Origin: Buttiauxella izardii
GTDB taxonomy: Bacteria; Pseudomonadota; Gammaproteobacteria; Enterobacterales; Enterobacteriaceae
Reading direction: 5' to 3'
Assembly (NCBI RefSeq): GCF_003601925.1
Contig: NZ_QZWH01000006.1
Coordinates: 310,001-374,000, forward strand
Length of the DNA: 64,000 nt
Notes under the pieces: model-generated
What the model was told of the DNA's origin: nothing
Seen by the model: only the letters and a program-made list of their open reading frames with translations
Databases searched by the model: none
Translations under genes and position numbers: made by a program
Part shown: positions 48,551 to 58,274 of the stretch, in pieces
How the letters are laid out: each line of letters starts with the position of its first letter
Position numbering within the stretch: position 1 is the stretch's first letter

Positions 48551-49242
48551 CTTGTTAACTTCCCACCACGTTCATGTGTTAATCACATTTCCGCACGGTA
48601 TTTAAATCAAATCACTCATAAGAAAATGCTTTGGAAACGAGGCATTAGCTGCCTGCATTTTCTTTCGCTGTACATAAAACTCACAATCACACCGTTATTT
48701 CACTCACACTACACAATGATACTTGCTGACGCTTTATTGAGATGATATTAGTAAATCATGCTCTCTTGTAGACGAATGTGCTAAAAAGTGACCGATTGTT
48801 AAGTTTTTGTGAATTGCCATGTGGTGTGATGAAACTGGAAAGTCGTAGCCTAATCTCTTGTCACTATTTCTTTTATTTTTAATCAGTTAACGAGAAGATT
48901 TGTACCGGCGCAATACCGATACAAATCTGATACTGGAAAGATAAAGGAGAAATGGTTAACAAATTTGCAAATTGTATTGGCGAGCATCAGGCGCTTTTGA
49001 TACTTTCCGGGCAACACAATTATCTGAAAATTGTTTCAATTACAGATGACTCATCAATATCAACCTGAGAACAGGGTAGGTTGATTAAGAATCGACGGAG
49101 CAGGGCGCCAATAAGAGCGTCCCCCAAATAAAGTCGGTGATAGCAAGTAACACAGAAGAACAACCTGGCAGTTGCATACGCTCTTGCGCTGTTAAGGAAC
49201 CCCCAAGAGGGGAAGAGGCTGGCTTTCGGGTCGGTAATTATA
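48551..49242 (+). promoter_or_regulatory. Long oppA upstream/leader region
   Basis: About 690 bp with no credible gene. It contains an inverted repeat GATTTGTA...TACAAATC (48897-48927) and scattered short hairpins. The last bases before oppA, GTATCAACACAATGTCC, are C/A-rich around the ribosome-binding site, the kind of sequence bound by the GcvB small RNA, which represses oppA in E. coli and Salmonella. A promoter could not be fixed by eye. Confidence 0.45.
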
Positions 49243-50898
49243 ATGAGTGGAGTATCAACACAATGTCCATCATCACAAAAAAAAAGTCTGGTAGCAGCAA
49301 GTATTTTATCCGCGCTAATCGTAGGCAATGTGGCCATGGCGGCCGAAGTTCCTGCAGGTGTTCAACTGTCAGAAAAGCAAACGTTGATTCGCAATAACGG
49401 TGCTGAACCACAGTCTCTGGACCCAAACAAAATTGAAGGTGTTCCTGAGTCAAACGTCAGCCGTGATCTGTTTGAAGGTTTACTGATCACTTCTCCGAAA
49501 GACGGCCACCCAATTCCGGGTGTTGCAGAGTCCTGGGATAATAAAGATTTTAAAGTCTGGACCTTCCATCTGCGTAAAGATGCGAAATGGTCTAATGGCG
49601 AACCTGTCACAGCACAAGATTTTGTATATAGCTGGCAGCGTCTGGTTGATCCTAACACCGCTTCTCCATACGCAAGCTACCCGCAATACGGCCATATCGT
49701 AAACGTTGATGCCATCATCGACGGCAAAATGAAACCAAGTGAATTGGGCGTTAAAGCCATTGACGACCACACTCTGGAAGTCACGCTGAGCGAGCCTGTT
49801 CCTTACTTCTACAAACTTCTGGTTAACCCGGCGATGTCCCCGGTGAATAAAACCGCCATTGAGAAGTTTGGTGAGAAGTGGACCCAACCAGCTAACATCG
49901 TGAGCAACGGTGCTTATAAACTGAAAGATTGGGTTGTTAACGAACGCATCGTCATGGAGCGTAATACTAATTATTGGGATAACGCGAAAACCGTTATTTC
50001 ACAAATTACCTATCTGCCAATTTCTTCGGAAGTGACGGATGTTAACCGCTACCGCAGCGGCGAAATTGACATGACCTATAACAACTTGCCAATCGAGTTG
50101 TTCCAGAAGCTGAAAAAAGAAATCCCAGCTGAAGTTCACGTTGATCCCTATCTGTGTACTTACTACTACGAAATCAACAACCAGAAAGCGCCATTCAATG
50201 ATGTACGCGTTCGTACCGCTCTGAAACTGGGCCTGGATCGTGACATCATCGTCAATAAAGTGAAGGCACAGGGCGACTTGCCTGCTTATGGTTACACGCC
50301 TCCTTATGCTGATGGTGCGAAACTGACTAAACCTGAGTGGTTCTCATGGACTCAGGAAAAACGTAACGAAGAAGCTAAGAAATTGCTGGCTGAAGCGGGT
50401 TACACCAAAGACAAGCCGCTGACCTTCGACTTGCTGTACAACACTTCCGATCTGCATAAGAAACTGGCTATCGCTGCCGCTTCTATCTGGCAGAAAAACC
50501 TCGGTGTGAATGTGAAGCTGGTAAACCAGGAATGGAAAACCTTCCTCGATACGCGTCACCAGGGTAACTACAACGTTGCGCGTGCTGGCTGGTGTGCGGA
50601 TTACAACGAACCGACTTCCTTCCTGAACACCATGTTGTCTGGCAGCTCCATGAACACTGCGCATTATAAGAGCCCGGCCTTTGACGCTATCATGGCGGAA
50701 TCGCTGAAAGCGACTGATGATGCACAACGTGCTGCTGCATACGATAAAGCGGAACAGCAATTGGGCAAAGATTCTGCCATCGTTCCGGTGTATTACTACG
50801 TGAACGCCCGTCTGGTGAAACCATGGGTTGGCGGTTATACCGGCAAAGACCCGATGGATAATATCTACACCAAAGATATGTATATCATTAAACATTAA
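49243..50898 (+). CDS. oppA: Oligopeptide-binding protein OppA, disturbed start
   Basis: Periplasmic oligopeptide-binding protein of the Opp ABC importer; the mature part is nearly identical in pattern to E. coli OppA (543 residues). The expected start, ATG 49263 (MSIITKK) with GGAG upstream, is out of frame with the body because of nine A at 49277-49285; eight A would restore MSIITKKSLVAAS and give 544 residues. As written, the only in-frame ATG is 49243 (MSGVSTQCPSSQKKS, 551 residues), which lacks a ribosome-binding site. Both versions retain the Lys-Lys plus hydrophobic signal peptide cut after AMA. First gene of oppABCDF. Confidence 0.93.
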   Translation: MSGVSTQCPSSQKKSLVAASILSALIVGNVAMAAEVPAGVQLSEKQTLIRNNGAEPQSLDPNKIEGVPESNVSRDLFEGLLITSPKDGHPIPGVAESWDNKDFKVWTFHLRKDAKWSNGEPVTAQDFVYSWQRLVDPNTASPYASYPQYGHIVNVDAIIDGKMKPSELGVKAIDDHTLEVTLSEPVPYFYKLLVNPAMSPVNKTAIEKFGEKWTQPANIVSNGAYKLKDWVVNERIVMERNTNYWDNAKTVISQITYLPISSEVTDVNRYRSGEIDMTYNNLPIELFQKLKKEIPAEVHVDPYLCTYYYEINNQKAPFNDVRVRTALKLGLDRDIIVNKVKAQGDLPAYGYTPPYADGAKLTKPEWFSWTQEKRNEEAKKLLAEAGYTKDKPLTFDLLYNTSDLHKKLAIAAASIWQKNLGVNVKLVNQEWKTFLDTRHQGNYNVARAGWCADYNEPTSFLNTMLSGSSMNTAHYKSPAFDAIMAESLKATDDAQRAAAYDKAEQQLGKDSAIVPVYYYVNARLVKPWVGGYTGKDPMDNIYTKDMYIIKH

Positions 50899-50992
50899 TG
50901 GCAATTCGTGGGGCAAATTTGTGGGTTAGCAAATTTGCCCCATCGTGTCTTATTCATCACTACTTAAAGGCACACGCCAGAAGGTACGGGCA

Positions 50993-51913
50993 ATGTTGAA
51001 ATTTATTCTACGTCGTTGTCTGGAAGCAATTCCGACACTTTTTATTCTAATAACAATTTCATTCTTCATGATGCGCCTTGCGCCTGGTAGCCCATTCACC
51101 AGCGAACGCGCACTGCCGCCGGAAGTTATGGCGAACATTGAAGCCAAATATCATTTAAACGATCCGATCACCACGCAGTATTTCAGCTACCTGAAACAAC
51201 TGGCGCACGGTGATTTTGGCCCGTCATTTAAATATAAAGATTATTCAGTAAACGATCTGGTTGCCTCAAGCTTCCCTGTCTCCGCCAAATTAGGCGCAGC
51301 CGCATTTATCTTTGCCGTCGTTTTAGGCGTATTTGCAGGGGTGATAGCCGCACTGAATCAAAATACCAAATGGGATTACGCCGTAATGGGAATCGCCATG
51401 ACCGGGGTCGTTATCCCCAGTTTCGTGGTTGCCCCGTTACTGGTTCTGATATTCGCGATAACGCTCAAGTGGCTACCCGGAGGCGGGTGGAACGGAGGCG
51501 CCATTCAATACATGATCCTGCCGATGGTCGCGTTGTCTTTGGCTTATATCGCCAGTATCGCGCGTATCACTCGTGGCTCGATGATTGAAGTTCTGCACTC
51601 TAACTTTATCCGTACCGCACGTGCGAAAGGGTTGCCGATGCGCCGCATTATTTTGCGCCACGCGTTGAAACCTGCACTGTTACCTGTTCTGTCTTACTTA
51701 GGCCCAGCTTTCGTCGGTATCATTACAGGTTCAATGGTTATCGAAACCATTTACGGCTTACCGGGTATCGGCCAGTTGTTCGTCAACGGAGCGTTGAACC
51801 GTGACTATTCATTGGTTCTGAGCCTGACCATTCTGGTCGGTGCGCTGACTATTCTCTTTAACGCGATTGTTGATGTGCTGTATGCCGTTATCGATCCGAA
51901 AATCCGTTACTGA
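50993..51913 (+). CDS. oppB: Oligopeptide ABC transporter permease OppB
   Basis: Inner-membrane permease, 306 residues as in E. coli, with six membrane helices; the first is LEAIPTLFILITISFFMMRL. The EAA loop contacting the ATPases is FIRTARAKGLPMRRIILRHA (~205-225). ATG 50993 (MLKFILRRC) is chosen by alignment with E. coli; the frame opens 48 bp earlier without family support. It lies 94 bp after oppA and 14 bp before oppC. Confidence 0.96.
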   Translation: MLKFILRRCLEAIPTLFILITISFFMMRLAPGSPFTSERALPPEVMANIEAKYHLNDPITTQYFSYLKQLAHGDFGPSFKYKDYSVNDLVASSFPVSAKLGAAAFIFAVVLGVFAGVIAALNQNTKWDYAVMGIAMTGVVIPSFVVAPLLVLIFAITLKWLPGGGWNGGAIQYMILPMVALSLAYIASIARITRGSMIEVLHSNFIRTARAKGLPMRRIILRHALKPALLPVLSYLGPAFVGIITGSMVIETIYGLPGIGQLFVNGALNRDYSLVLSLTILVGALTILFNAIVDVLYAVIDPKIRY

Positions 51914-51927
51914 CGCTGGAGTACGCC

Positions 51928-52839
51928 ATGATGTTGAGTAGTAAGAAAAACAGCGAGGCGCTGGAAAACTTCAGTGAAAAACTTGAAGTAGAAGGCCGTA
52001 GCCTTTGGCAAGATGCCCGTCGCCGTTTTATGCATAACCGTGCCGCGGTGGCGAGTCTGATTGTGCTGGCATTTATCGCGCTGTTCGTGACCTTCGCACC
52101 GATGCTGTCACAGTTTAGTTATTTTGATACCGACTGGGGAATGATGTCCGCCGCACCGGATATGACCTCTGGTCACTATTTTGGGACGGACTCCTCGGGA
52201 CGTGACCTGTTAGTTCGTGTCGCTATCGGTGGTCGTATTTCATTGATGGTAGGCGTTGCAGCGGCCCTGGTCGCCGTTGTCGTCGGGACGTTATACGGTT
52301 CTATGGCGGGTTATCTGGGCGGCAAAACCGACTCCGTGATGATGCGTCTGCTGGAAATCCTCAACTCCTTCCCGTTCATGTTCTTCGTGATTTTGCTGGT
52401 GACCTTCTTTGGGCAAAACATCCTGCTGATCTTCGTGGCAATCGGGATGGTTTCCTGGCTGGATATGGCGCGTATCGTTCGTGGCCAGACCCTCAGCCTG
52501 AAACGTAAAGAGTTCATCGAAGCGGCTCAAGTCGGTGGGGTTTCTACGGCGAATATCGTCGTTCGTCACATCGTGCCAAACGTGCTGGGCGTTGTTGTGG
52601 TTTACGCTTCGCTACTGGTGCCAAGCATGATTCTGTTCGAATCCTTCCTGAGCTTCCTTGGTCTTGGTACACAAGAGCCGTTAAGTAGCTGGGGCGCATT
52701 GCTGAGTGATGGCGCAAACTCGATGGAAGTTTCACCGTGGCTGTTGATGTTCCCGGCAGGCTTCCTCGTCATTACCTTGTTCTGTTTCAACTTTATCGGC
52801 GATGGTTTGCGTGATGCCCTCGACCCGAAAGATCGTTAA
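51928..52839 (+). CDS. oppC: Oligopeptide ABC transporter permease OppC
   Basis: Second Opp permease, 303 residues, six membrane helices preceded by a ~40-residue cytoplasmic N-terminus (LWQDARRRFMHNRAAVASLI), typical of OppC/DppC. The EAA loop is seen as EFIEAAQVGGVSTANIVVRH (~190-210). GGAG lies upstream of the ATG at 51928; a second ATG follows immediately. It forms the membrane pore with OppB. oppD follows after 11 bp. Confidence 0.96.
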   Translation: MMLSSKKNSEALENFSEKLEVEGRSLWQDARRRFMHNRAAVASLIVLAFIALFVTFAPMLSQFSYFDTDWGMMSAAPDMTSGHYFGTDSSGRDLLVRVAIGGRISLMVGVAAALVAVVVGTLYGSMAGYLGGKTDSVMMRLLEILNSFPFMFFVILLVTFFGQNILLIFVAIGMVSWLDMARIVRGQTLSLKRKEFIEAAQVGGVSTANIVVRHIVPNVLGVVVVYASLLVPSMILFESFLSFLGLGTQEPLSSWGALLSDGANSMEVSPWLLMFPAGFLVITLFCFNFIGDGLRDALDPKDR

Positions 52840-52850
52840 GGAGTACCGCT

Positions 52851-53864
52851 ATGAGCACAATTGAAAATCCTGCGGTGGTGACTCCACTGAACGCGACTTC
52901 TGCGTTATTAGACGTAAAAGATTTGCGCGTCACCTTCGGTACGCCAGACGGTGATGTTACTGCGGTAAACGATCTGAACTTCAGCCTGAAAGCCGGTGAA
53001 ACGCTGGGTATCGTAGGCGAATCTGGTTCCGGTAAATCGCAAACTGCTTTCGCCCTGATGGGCTTGCTGGCGGCGAATGGCCGTATCGGCGGCTCAGCAA
53101 AATTCAACGGCAAAGAGATCCTGAACCTGCCTGAAAGCCAGCTTAACCGCCTGCGTGCAGAACAGATTTCGATGATCTTCCAGGACCCAATGACGTCACT
53201 GAACCCGTACATGCGTGTCGGCGAGCAGTTGATGGAAGTGCTGATGCTGCACAAAAAATTGGGCAAAGCCGAAGCGTTTGAAGAATCCGTTCGTATGCTC
53301 GACGCGGTGAAAATGCCGGAAGCGCGTAAGCGCATGCGCATGTTCCCGCATGAGTTTTCTGGCGGGATGCGCCAGCGCGTGATGATTGCGATGGCGTTGT
53401 TATGCCGTCCGAAACTGCTGATTGCCGATGAACCAACCACTGCACTGGACGTCACCGTTCAGGCGCAAATCATGACGCTGTTAAACGAGCTGAAACGCGA
53501 ATTTAACACGGCGATTATCATGATCACTCACGATCTCGGCGTGGTTGCCGGGATCTGCGACAAAGTGCTGGTGATGTACGCCGGGCGCACCATGGAATAC
53601 GGCCAGGCGCGGGATGTGTTCTACAACCCGGTGCACCCATATTCTATTGGCCTGCTCAATGCGGTTCCGCGTCTGGATGCCGAAGGCGAATCCTTGCTGA
53701 CCATTCCTGGTAACCCGCCAAACCTGCTGCGTTTGCCGAAGGGTTGTCCGTTCCAGCCACGTTGCCCGCACGCAATGGAAATCTGTAAAACGGCTCCGCC
53801 ACTGGAGCATTTTGGTGAAGGCCGCCTGCGCGCCTGCTTTAAGCCGGTGGAGGAATTAGTATGA
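52851..53864 (+). CDS. oppD: Oligopeptide ABC transporter ATPase OppD
   Basis: ATPase subunit, 337 residues. Walker A is GESGSGKSQ (~58-66), the ABC signature is SGGMRQRVMIAMAL, and Walker B is LLIADEPTTALD. The C-terminal oligopeptide/dipeptide extension carries a cysteine set (GCPFQPRCPHAMEIC) that in the family may bind an iron-sulfur cluster. AAGGAG precedes the ATG at 52851. It overlaps oppF by 4 bp. OppD and OppF power the OppBC pore together. Confidence 0.96.
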   Translation: MSTIENPAVVTPLNATSALLDVKDLRVTFGTPDGDVTAVNDLNFSLKAGETLGIVGESGSGKSQTAFALMGLLAANGRIGGSAKFNGKEILNLPESQLNRLRAEQISMIFQDPMTSLNPYMRVGEQLMEVLMLHKKLGKAEAFEESVRMLDAVKMPEARKRMRMFPHEFSGGMRQRVMIAMALLCRPKLLIADEPTTALDVTVQAQIMTLLNELKREFNTAIIMITHDLGVVAGICDKVLVMYAGRTMEYGQARDVFYNPVHPYSIGLLNAVPRLDAEGESLLTIPGNPPNLLRLPKGCPFQPRCPHAMEICKTAPPLEHFGEGRLRACFKPVEELV

Positions 53865-54865
53865 ACGCAGTGACTGAAGAGAAAAAAGTTCTCTTAGAAA
53901 TCGCCGATCTGAAAGTGCACTTTGATATCAAAGATGGCAAACAGTGGTTCTGGCAACCGTCCAAAACCCTGAAAGCTGTTGATGGTGTGACGCTGCGTTT
54001 GTACGAAGGCGAAACGCTGGGCGTGGTAGGGGAATCTGGCTGCGGAAAATCGACTTTTGCCCGCGCCATTATCGGCCTGGTTAAAGCCACCGAAGGCCGT
54101 GTGGCCTGGTTGGGTAAAGATTTGCTGGGGATGAACCCGCAAGAGTGGCGCGATGTGCGCAGCGATATCCAGATGATTTTCCAGGACCCGCTGGCTTCAC
54201 TGAACCCGCGCATGAACATCGGCGATATTATTGCTGAGCCACTGCGTACGTATCACCCGAAAATGCCGCGTCAGGAAGTGCGTGACCGCGTAAAAGCGAT
54301 GATGATGAAAGTCGGCTTGCTGCCAAACCTCATCAACCGTTATCCGCACGAATTCTCAGGCGGCCAGTGCCAGCGTATCGGGATTGCTCGTGCGTTGATC
54401 CTCGAGCCAAAACTGATTATCTGTGACGAACCGGTTTCGGCGCTGGACGTGTCCATTCAGGCGCAAGTTGTTAACCTGCTGCAAAAACTGCAACGTGAAA
54501 TGGGGCTTTCCCTGATCTTCATCGCGCACGATTTAGCCGTGGTAAAACACATTTCCGACCGTGTTCTGGTGATGTATCTGGGCCATGCGGTGGAATTGGG
54601 GACTTACGACGAGGTTTATCACAATCCGCTGCATCCTTACACCAAAGCATTGATGTCGGCGGTGCCAATTCCTGACCCGGATCTGGAAAGAAATAAAACG
54701 ATACAACTTCTTGAAGGGGAGTTGCCATCGCCGATTAACCCGCCGTCAGGCTGCGTATTCCGTACACGTTGCCCAATTGCCGGGCCAGAATGCGCGGTCA
54801 CTCGGCCGGTTCTGGAGGGCAGCTTTAAGCATGCCGTTTCCTGTCTTAAGGTAGACCCGTTATAA
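53861..54865 (+). CDS. oppF: Oligopeptide ABC transporter ATPase OppF
   Basis: Second ATPase, 334 residues. Walker A is GESGCGKST, the signature is SGGQCQRIGIARAL and Walker B is LIICDEPVSALD. The C-terminal cysteine set is GCVFRTRCPIAGPEC. Its start overlaps the oppD stop (ATGA), and the preceding GGAGG gives a good ribosome-binding site. Last gene of the opp operon; a terminator hairpin lies directly after the stop. Confidence 0.96.
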   Translation: MNAVTEEKKVLLEIADLKVHFDIKDGKQWFWQPSKTLKAVDGVTLRLYEGETLGVVGESGCGKSTFARAIIGLVKATEGRVAWLGKDLLGMNPQEWRDVRSDIQMIFQDPLASLNPRMNIGDIIAEPLRTYHPKMPRQEVRDRVKAMMMKVGLLPNLINRYPHEFSGGQCQRIGIARALILEPKLIICDEPVSALDVSIQAQVVNLLQKLQREMGLSLIFIAHDLAVVKHISDRVLVMYLGHAVELGTYDEVYHNPLHPYTKALMSAVPIPDPDLERNKTIQLLEGELPSPINPPSGCVFRTRCPIAGPECAVTRPVLEGSFKHAVSCLKVDPL

Positions 54866-54873
54866 TCTCGCAG

Positions 54874-54902
54874 GGCTGGCATGATGCCAGCCCTTTTTGT
54901 TT
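54874..54902 (+). terminator. oppABCDF terminator
   Basis: GGGCTGGCA, loop TGA, TGCCAGCCC followed by TTTTTGTTT. It lies just after the oppF stop and before the start chosen for the channel gene. Confidence 0.93.
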
Positions 54903-54913
54903 GTGAGGTTACC

Positions 54914-55768
54914 GTGCTGATTAGTACCACGCTGATAACTACCGCGCGTAAGCAGATGTACCATCTTCTCTTTGATCAAAGAACAAAATCAGGCCGACGC
55001 TTCGAAGCATTTTGTGGCTTGCTCGCCTTACTCAGTGTGCTTGCAGTATTTGTCGAATCAGGGCTTGGCACGCAATATCATCTGACCTATGACGAATGGA
55101 AACTCTTCGTTTATCTGGAAATAGGATTCACGCTGCTCTTTACGCTGGAATATATTTTCCGGGTTTTGTGTTGGCCGAATCCGCGCAAATATGTTTTTAG
55201 CTTCTGGGGAATTATCGATCTCGCCACTATTTTGCCGTTATATGTCTTGTGGCTGTGGCCAGAAATTGGCGTCAATTATGTCTTTGCCTGGCGGGCGATG
55301 CGTGCGATACGCGTACTCAGAATCCTCAAACTCTTACGTTATATGCCCACGCTCAATACGCTGTGGCAGGCCATTACTAACGCACGGCATCAACTGATCC
55401 TGTTTTATGCGTTTATTGTGATTGTTATGGTGGTCGCAGGCGGCTTGATGTACGGCATAGAAGGGCCACCCAATGGTTTCACTACGCTCGGCACATCGGT
55501 GTATTGGGCGGTGGTCACGGTCACAACAGTGGGTTATGGCGATATCACGCCGCATACCGGAGCAGGGCGCATGGTGGCGTCGATACTGATTTTGATTGGT
55601 TACTCGGTGATTGCGATCCCGACCGGGATTATCACCGCGCATATGACCAATGAACTCCAGAAACAGCGCAATGCGCGTTCGTGTCCGAGGAGGTGCCATA
55701 AAGGCAATCACGACAGCGAGGCACGTTTCTGTAAATCGTGTGGGAGTGCGTTGCCGAAGTTATCGTAG
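54914..55768 (+). CDS. Voltage-sensor type potassium channel with C-terminal Cys4 motif
   Basis: 284-residue ion channel with six membrane segments. S4 has basic residues at every third position (R127, R130, R133, R136, K139, R142), and the pore filter TTVGYGD (~204-210) is K+-selective. It lacks the RCK domain of E. coli Kch. The tail ends with C257-X3-C261 and C273-X2-C276, a zinc-ribbon-like group. GTG 54914 is chosen because GAGG lies 5 bases upstream and the earlier in-frame ATG (54881) falls in the opp terminator. Inserted between oppF and yciU relative to E. coli. Its physiological role is not known. Confidence 0.87.
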   Translation: MLISTTLITTARKQMYHLLFDQRTKSGRRFEAFCGLLALLSVLAVFVESGLGTQYHLTYDEWKLFVYLEIGFTLLFTLEYIFRVLCWPNPRKYVFSFWGIIDLATILPLYVLWLWPEIGVNYVFAWRAMRAIRVLRILKLLRYMPTLNTLWQAITNARHQLILFYAFIVIVMVVAGGLMYGIEGPPNGFTTLGTSVYWAVVTVTTVGYGDITPHTGAGRMVASILILIGYSVIAIPTGIITAHMTNELQKQRNARSCPRRCHKGNHDSEARFCKSCGSALPKLS

Positions 55769-55840
55769 GTCAGATAAGCGCAGCGTCATCCGACAAAACT
55801 GGTGCAAATGGCGGATGACACTAGCGCTTATCCGCCCTAC
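55765..55840. repeat. Pair of inverted REP units (BIME-like)
   Basis: GTAGGTCAGATAAGCGCAGC ending CATCCGAC and, inverted, GGCGGATGACACTAGCGCTT ending CCGCCCTAC. The first unit overlaps the channel stop codon. It lies between the convergent channel gene and yciU. Confidence 0.88.
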
Positions 55841-55864
55841 AAAACTATCGACCGTGCAAAGAAC

Positions 55865-56206
<342 letters not shown>

Positions 56207-56231
56207 TTATCGAGTGCTAATGCGCCACGTT

Positions 56232-57692
56232 TTACAGCAACGGGCTAAAGAAGTAAAACAGTCGCTCTACCACGCGCTGCCACATTGGTCGTTTCACCCA
56301 CAAACGCAGGTCTACCAGCCGCGAGCGGGAGATATAGTCGTCTTGTACGGCGGCCAGATCGCTGGCAAAACCGGAGTCATCAATCACCAAAGTGATCTCA
56401 AAGTTGAGCCACAAACTGCGCATATCGAGGTTCACTGTTCCGACCAGGCTTAATTGCCCATCGACCAGCACGCTCTTGGTGTGCAGCAACCCACCTTCAA
56501 ACTGATAAATCTTCACGCCAGCGGCCAGCAGTTCGGTGAAGAAGGCACGGCTCGCCCAGCCCACCAGTAACGAATCATTCTTACGCGGAATGATAATACT
56601 CACGTCCACGCCACGCTGCGCGGCGGTGCAAATCGCATGGAGCAAATCATCGCTTGGCACAAAGTACGGCGTCGTCATAATCAAATATTCACGCGCCGCA
56701 TAGACCGAAGTCAGCAACGCCTGGTGAATCAGGTCTTCCGGGAAACCAGGGCCAGACGCAATGGTGTGAATAGTGTGCCCGGTAGCTTCCTCAAACGGCA
56801 TGATATTGGCATCAGGAGCGGGAGGGAGAATACGTTTACCGGTTTCGATTTCCCAGTCGCAGGAATACACAATCCCCATCGCGGTGGCGACCGGGCCTTC
56901 CATACGCGCCATCAAATCTACCCATTGCCCGACGCCTGCATCTTGCTTAAAGAAGCGCGGATCCACCAGGTTCATACTGCCGGTGTAGGCAATATAGTTA
57001 TCGATCATCACCATTTTGCGGTGCTGGCGTAAGTCCATGCGGCGCAGGAACACACGCATTAAATTAACTTTGAGCGCTTCAACCACTTCAACGCCCGCAT
57101 TACGCATCATGTTCGCCCACGGGCTGCGGAAGAATGCGACGCTACCCGCAGAGTCGAGCATTAAGCGGCAATGAATACCACGACGCGCCGCCGCCATCAG
57201 CGATTCCGCCACCTGATCGGCCAAACCACCCGGTTGCCAGATGTAAAACACCATCTCAATGTTATGGCGTGCCAGTTGGATATCGCGAATCAACGCATGC
57301 ATCGTTTCATCGGAGGTGGTGAGCAACTGAAGCTGATTGCCTTTAACGCCGCCAATCCCCTGGCGGCGTTCACATAACTGGAATAGCGATGCCGCGACTT
57401 CACTGTTTTCTTCAGCAAAAATATGTTTGCAGCTTTTAAGATCGTTAAGCCATTTGGCGGTCGATGGCCACATGGCTCGAGCGCGTTCAGCACGACGTTT
57501 ACCCAGATGCAATTCGCCAAACGAGAGATAGGCGATAATCCCGACCAGCGGGAGAATATAGATAATCAGAAGCCATGCCATGGCAGAAGGAACTGCGCGA
57601 CGTTTCATTAAAATGCGCAGCGTCACGCCGGCAATTAAAAGCCAGTAACCTAAAATTATCAGCCAACTAACGACTGTATAGAAGGTTGTCAT
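56232..57692 (-). CDS. clsA: Cardiolipin synthase A
   Basis: Makes cardiolipin from two phosphatidylglycerol molecules at the inner membrane. 486 residues as in E. coli. Two N-terminal membrane segments (~1-60) are followed by two phospholipase D HKD motifs: [16 protein letters not shown] (~225) and [16 protein letters not shown] (~405). No frame damage. Divergent from yciY. Confidence 0.97.
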   Translation of the reverse strand: MTTFYTVVSWLIILGYWLLIAGVTLRILMKRRAVPSAMAWLLIIYILPLVGIIAYLSFGELHLGKRRAERARAMWPSTAKWLNDLKSCKHIFAEENSEVAASLFQLCERRQGIGGVKGNQLQLLTTSDETMHALIRDIQLARHNIEMVFYIWQPGGLADQVAESLMAAARRGIHCRLMLDSAGSVAFFRSPWANMMRNAGVEVVEALKVNLMRVFLRRMDLRQHRKMVMIDNYIAYTGSMNLVDPRFFKQDAGVGQWVDLMARMEGPVATAMGIVYSCDWEIETGKRILPPAPDANIMPFEEATGHTIHTIASGPGFPEDLIHQALLTSVYAAREYLIMTTPYFVPSDDLLHAICTAAQRGVDVSIIIPRKNDSLLVGWASRAFFTELLAAGVKIYQFEGGLLHTKSVLVDGQLSLVGTVNLDMRSLWLNFEITLVIDDSGFASDLAAVQDDYISRSRLVDLRLWVKRPMWQRVVERLFYFFSPLL

Positions 57693-57799
57693 AGTTCAAA
57701 AATCCTTTAGAAACCGTATGCTTTTGAGTTTACGCACAACCGCCAGATGATGACACTAAAACTAATCGTAAAACGGCTGGTCTGGCGGGAAGAAGACAC

Positions 57800-57805
57800 T
57801 ATAAT
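57800..57805 (+). promoter_or_regulatory. Consensus -10 upstream of yciY
   Basis: A perfect TATAAT at 57800-57805, 33 bp upstream of the yciY start. The -35 is weak (near 57777-57782). Confidence 0.55.
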
Positions 57806-57837
57806 GTCGCGTGTTATATGCAACCTGAGTCGTAAAA

Positions 57838-58020
57838 ATGAGGCGTAGTAGAACTGAGGTCGGACGGTGGCGCATGCTTCGTCAGACACAACGGCGTAGA
57901 GCGCGTTGGCTGGAAGGTCAGTCACGCCGCAACATGCGCATTCACGCCATCAGAAAGTGCCAGACAAACCGCCAACGTAACTCCTTGCTGTTTGCCATTC
58001 ACGATCAATGGGCGTCGTAA
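57838..58020 (+). CDS. yciY: Small basic protein YciY
   Basis: 60 residues, extremely Arg-rich (MRRSRTEVGRWRMLRQTQRR), matching E. coli YciY (57 residues) through RWLEGQSRRNMRIHAIRKC and RNSLLFAI. Function unknown; the charge suggests nucleic acid or ribosome contact but that is only inference. It is preceded by a consensus TATAAT and followed by a stable hairpin. Divergent from clsA. Confidence 0.88.
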   Translation: MRRSRTEVGRWRMLRQTQRRRARWLEGQSRRNMRIHAIRKCQTNRQRNSLLFAIHDQWAS

Positions 58021-58025
58021 AGAAA

Positions 58026-58047
58026 AGGGCACCGCTTGCGGTGCCCA
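58026..58047. terminator. Bidirectional hairpin between yciY and a small membrane-protein gene
   Basis: GGGCACCG, loop CTTG, CGGTGCCC. The minus-strand reading is followed by TTTTCTTT, so it best serves the small gene at 58077-58235; it may also end yciY transcripts. Confidence 0.8.
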
Positions 58048-58076
58048 GTCTCTTTAACTCGTGTTCGACGAATTTG

Positions 58077-58235
58077 CTACGAAAAATGCATTGCCAGTAA
58101 AATAATCAACACCGTTATCGCACCCGCTGCGACTATCACTAACGGGTGTTTAGCCAGCCAGGCATTCCAGCGAGCTTCCTGATTCCCCACCGACTGCTTA
58201 TGGCGTTCATACGACTCGTCAAAAAGATCCATCAT
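58077..58235 (-). CDS. Small single-pass membrane protein, 52 residues
   Basis: Reading the minus strand from ATG 58235 gives MMDLFDESYERHKQSVGNQE, then a Trp-rich segment (ARWNAWLAKHP) and one hydrophobic helix, LVIVAAGAITVLIILLAMHF (residues ~32-51), ending FS. CAGGA lies 5 bases upstream of the ATG, and an intrinsic-type terminator follows the stop, so it looks like a genuine short gene rather than a random frame. It is shaped like a small tail-anchored protein (N-in/C-out or the reverse cannot be told). I do not recognise a named family. It lies between yciY and yciI. Confidence 0.75.
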   Translation of the reverse strand: MMDLFDESYERHKQSVGNQEARWNAWLAKHPLVIVAAGAITVLIILLAMHFS

Positions 58236-58274
58236 AATTTCCTGATAACTTTATTCACCGTACTAATAGTTTAC

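Noticed and set aside
49020-49337. Minus-strand 105-residue frame upstream of oppA
   Set aside because: It overlaps the oppA start region, has no ribosome-binding site and no recognisable family features.
49137-49397. Open frame containing MSIITKKKSGSS
   Set aside because: This is the natural oppA start read past the nine-A run into the wrong frame; it is discussed as a finding, not a separate gene.
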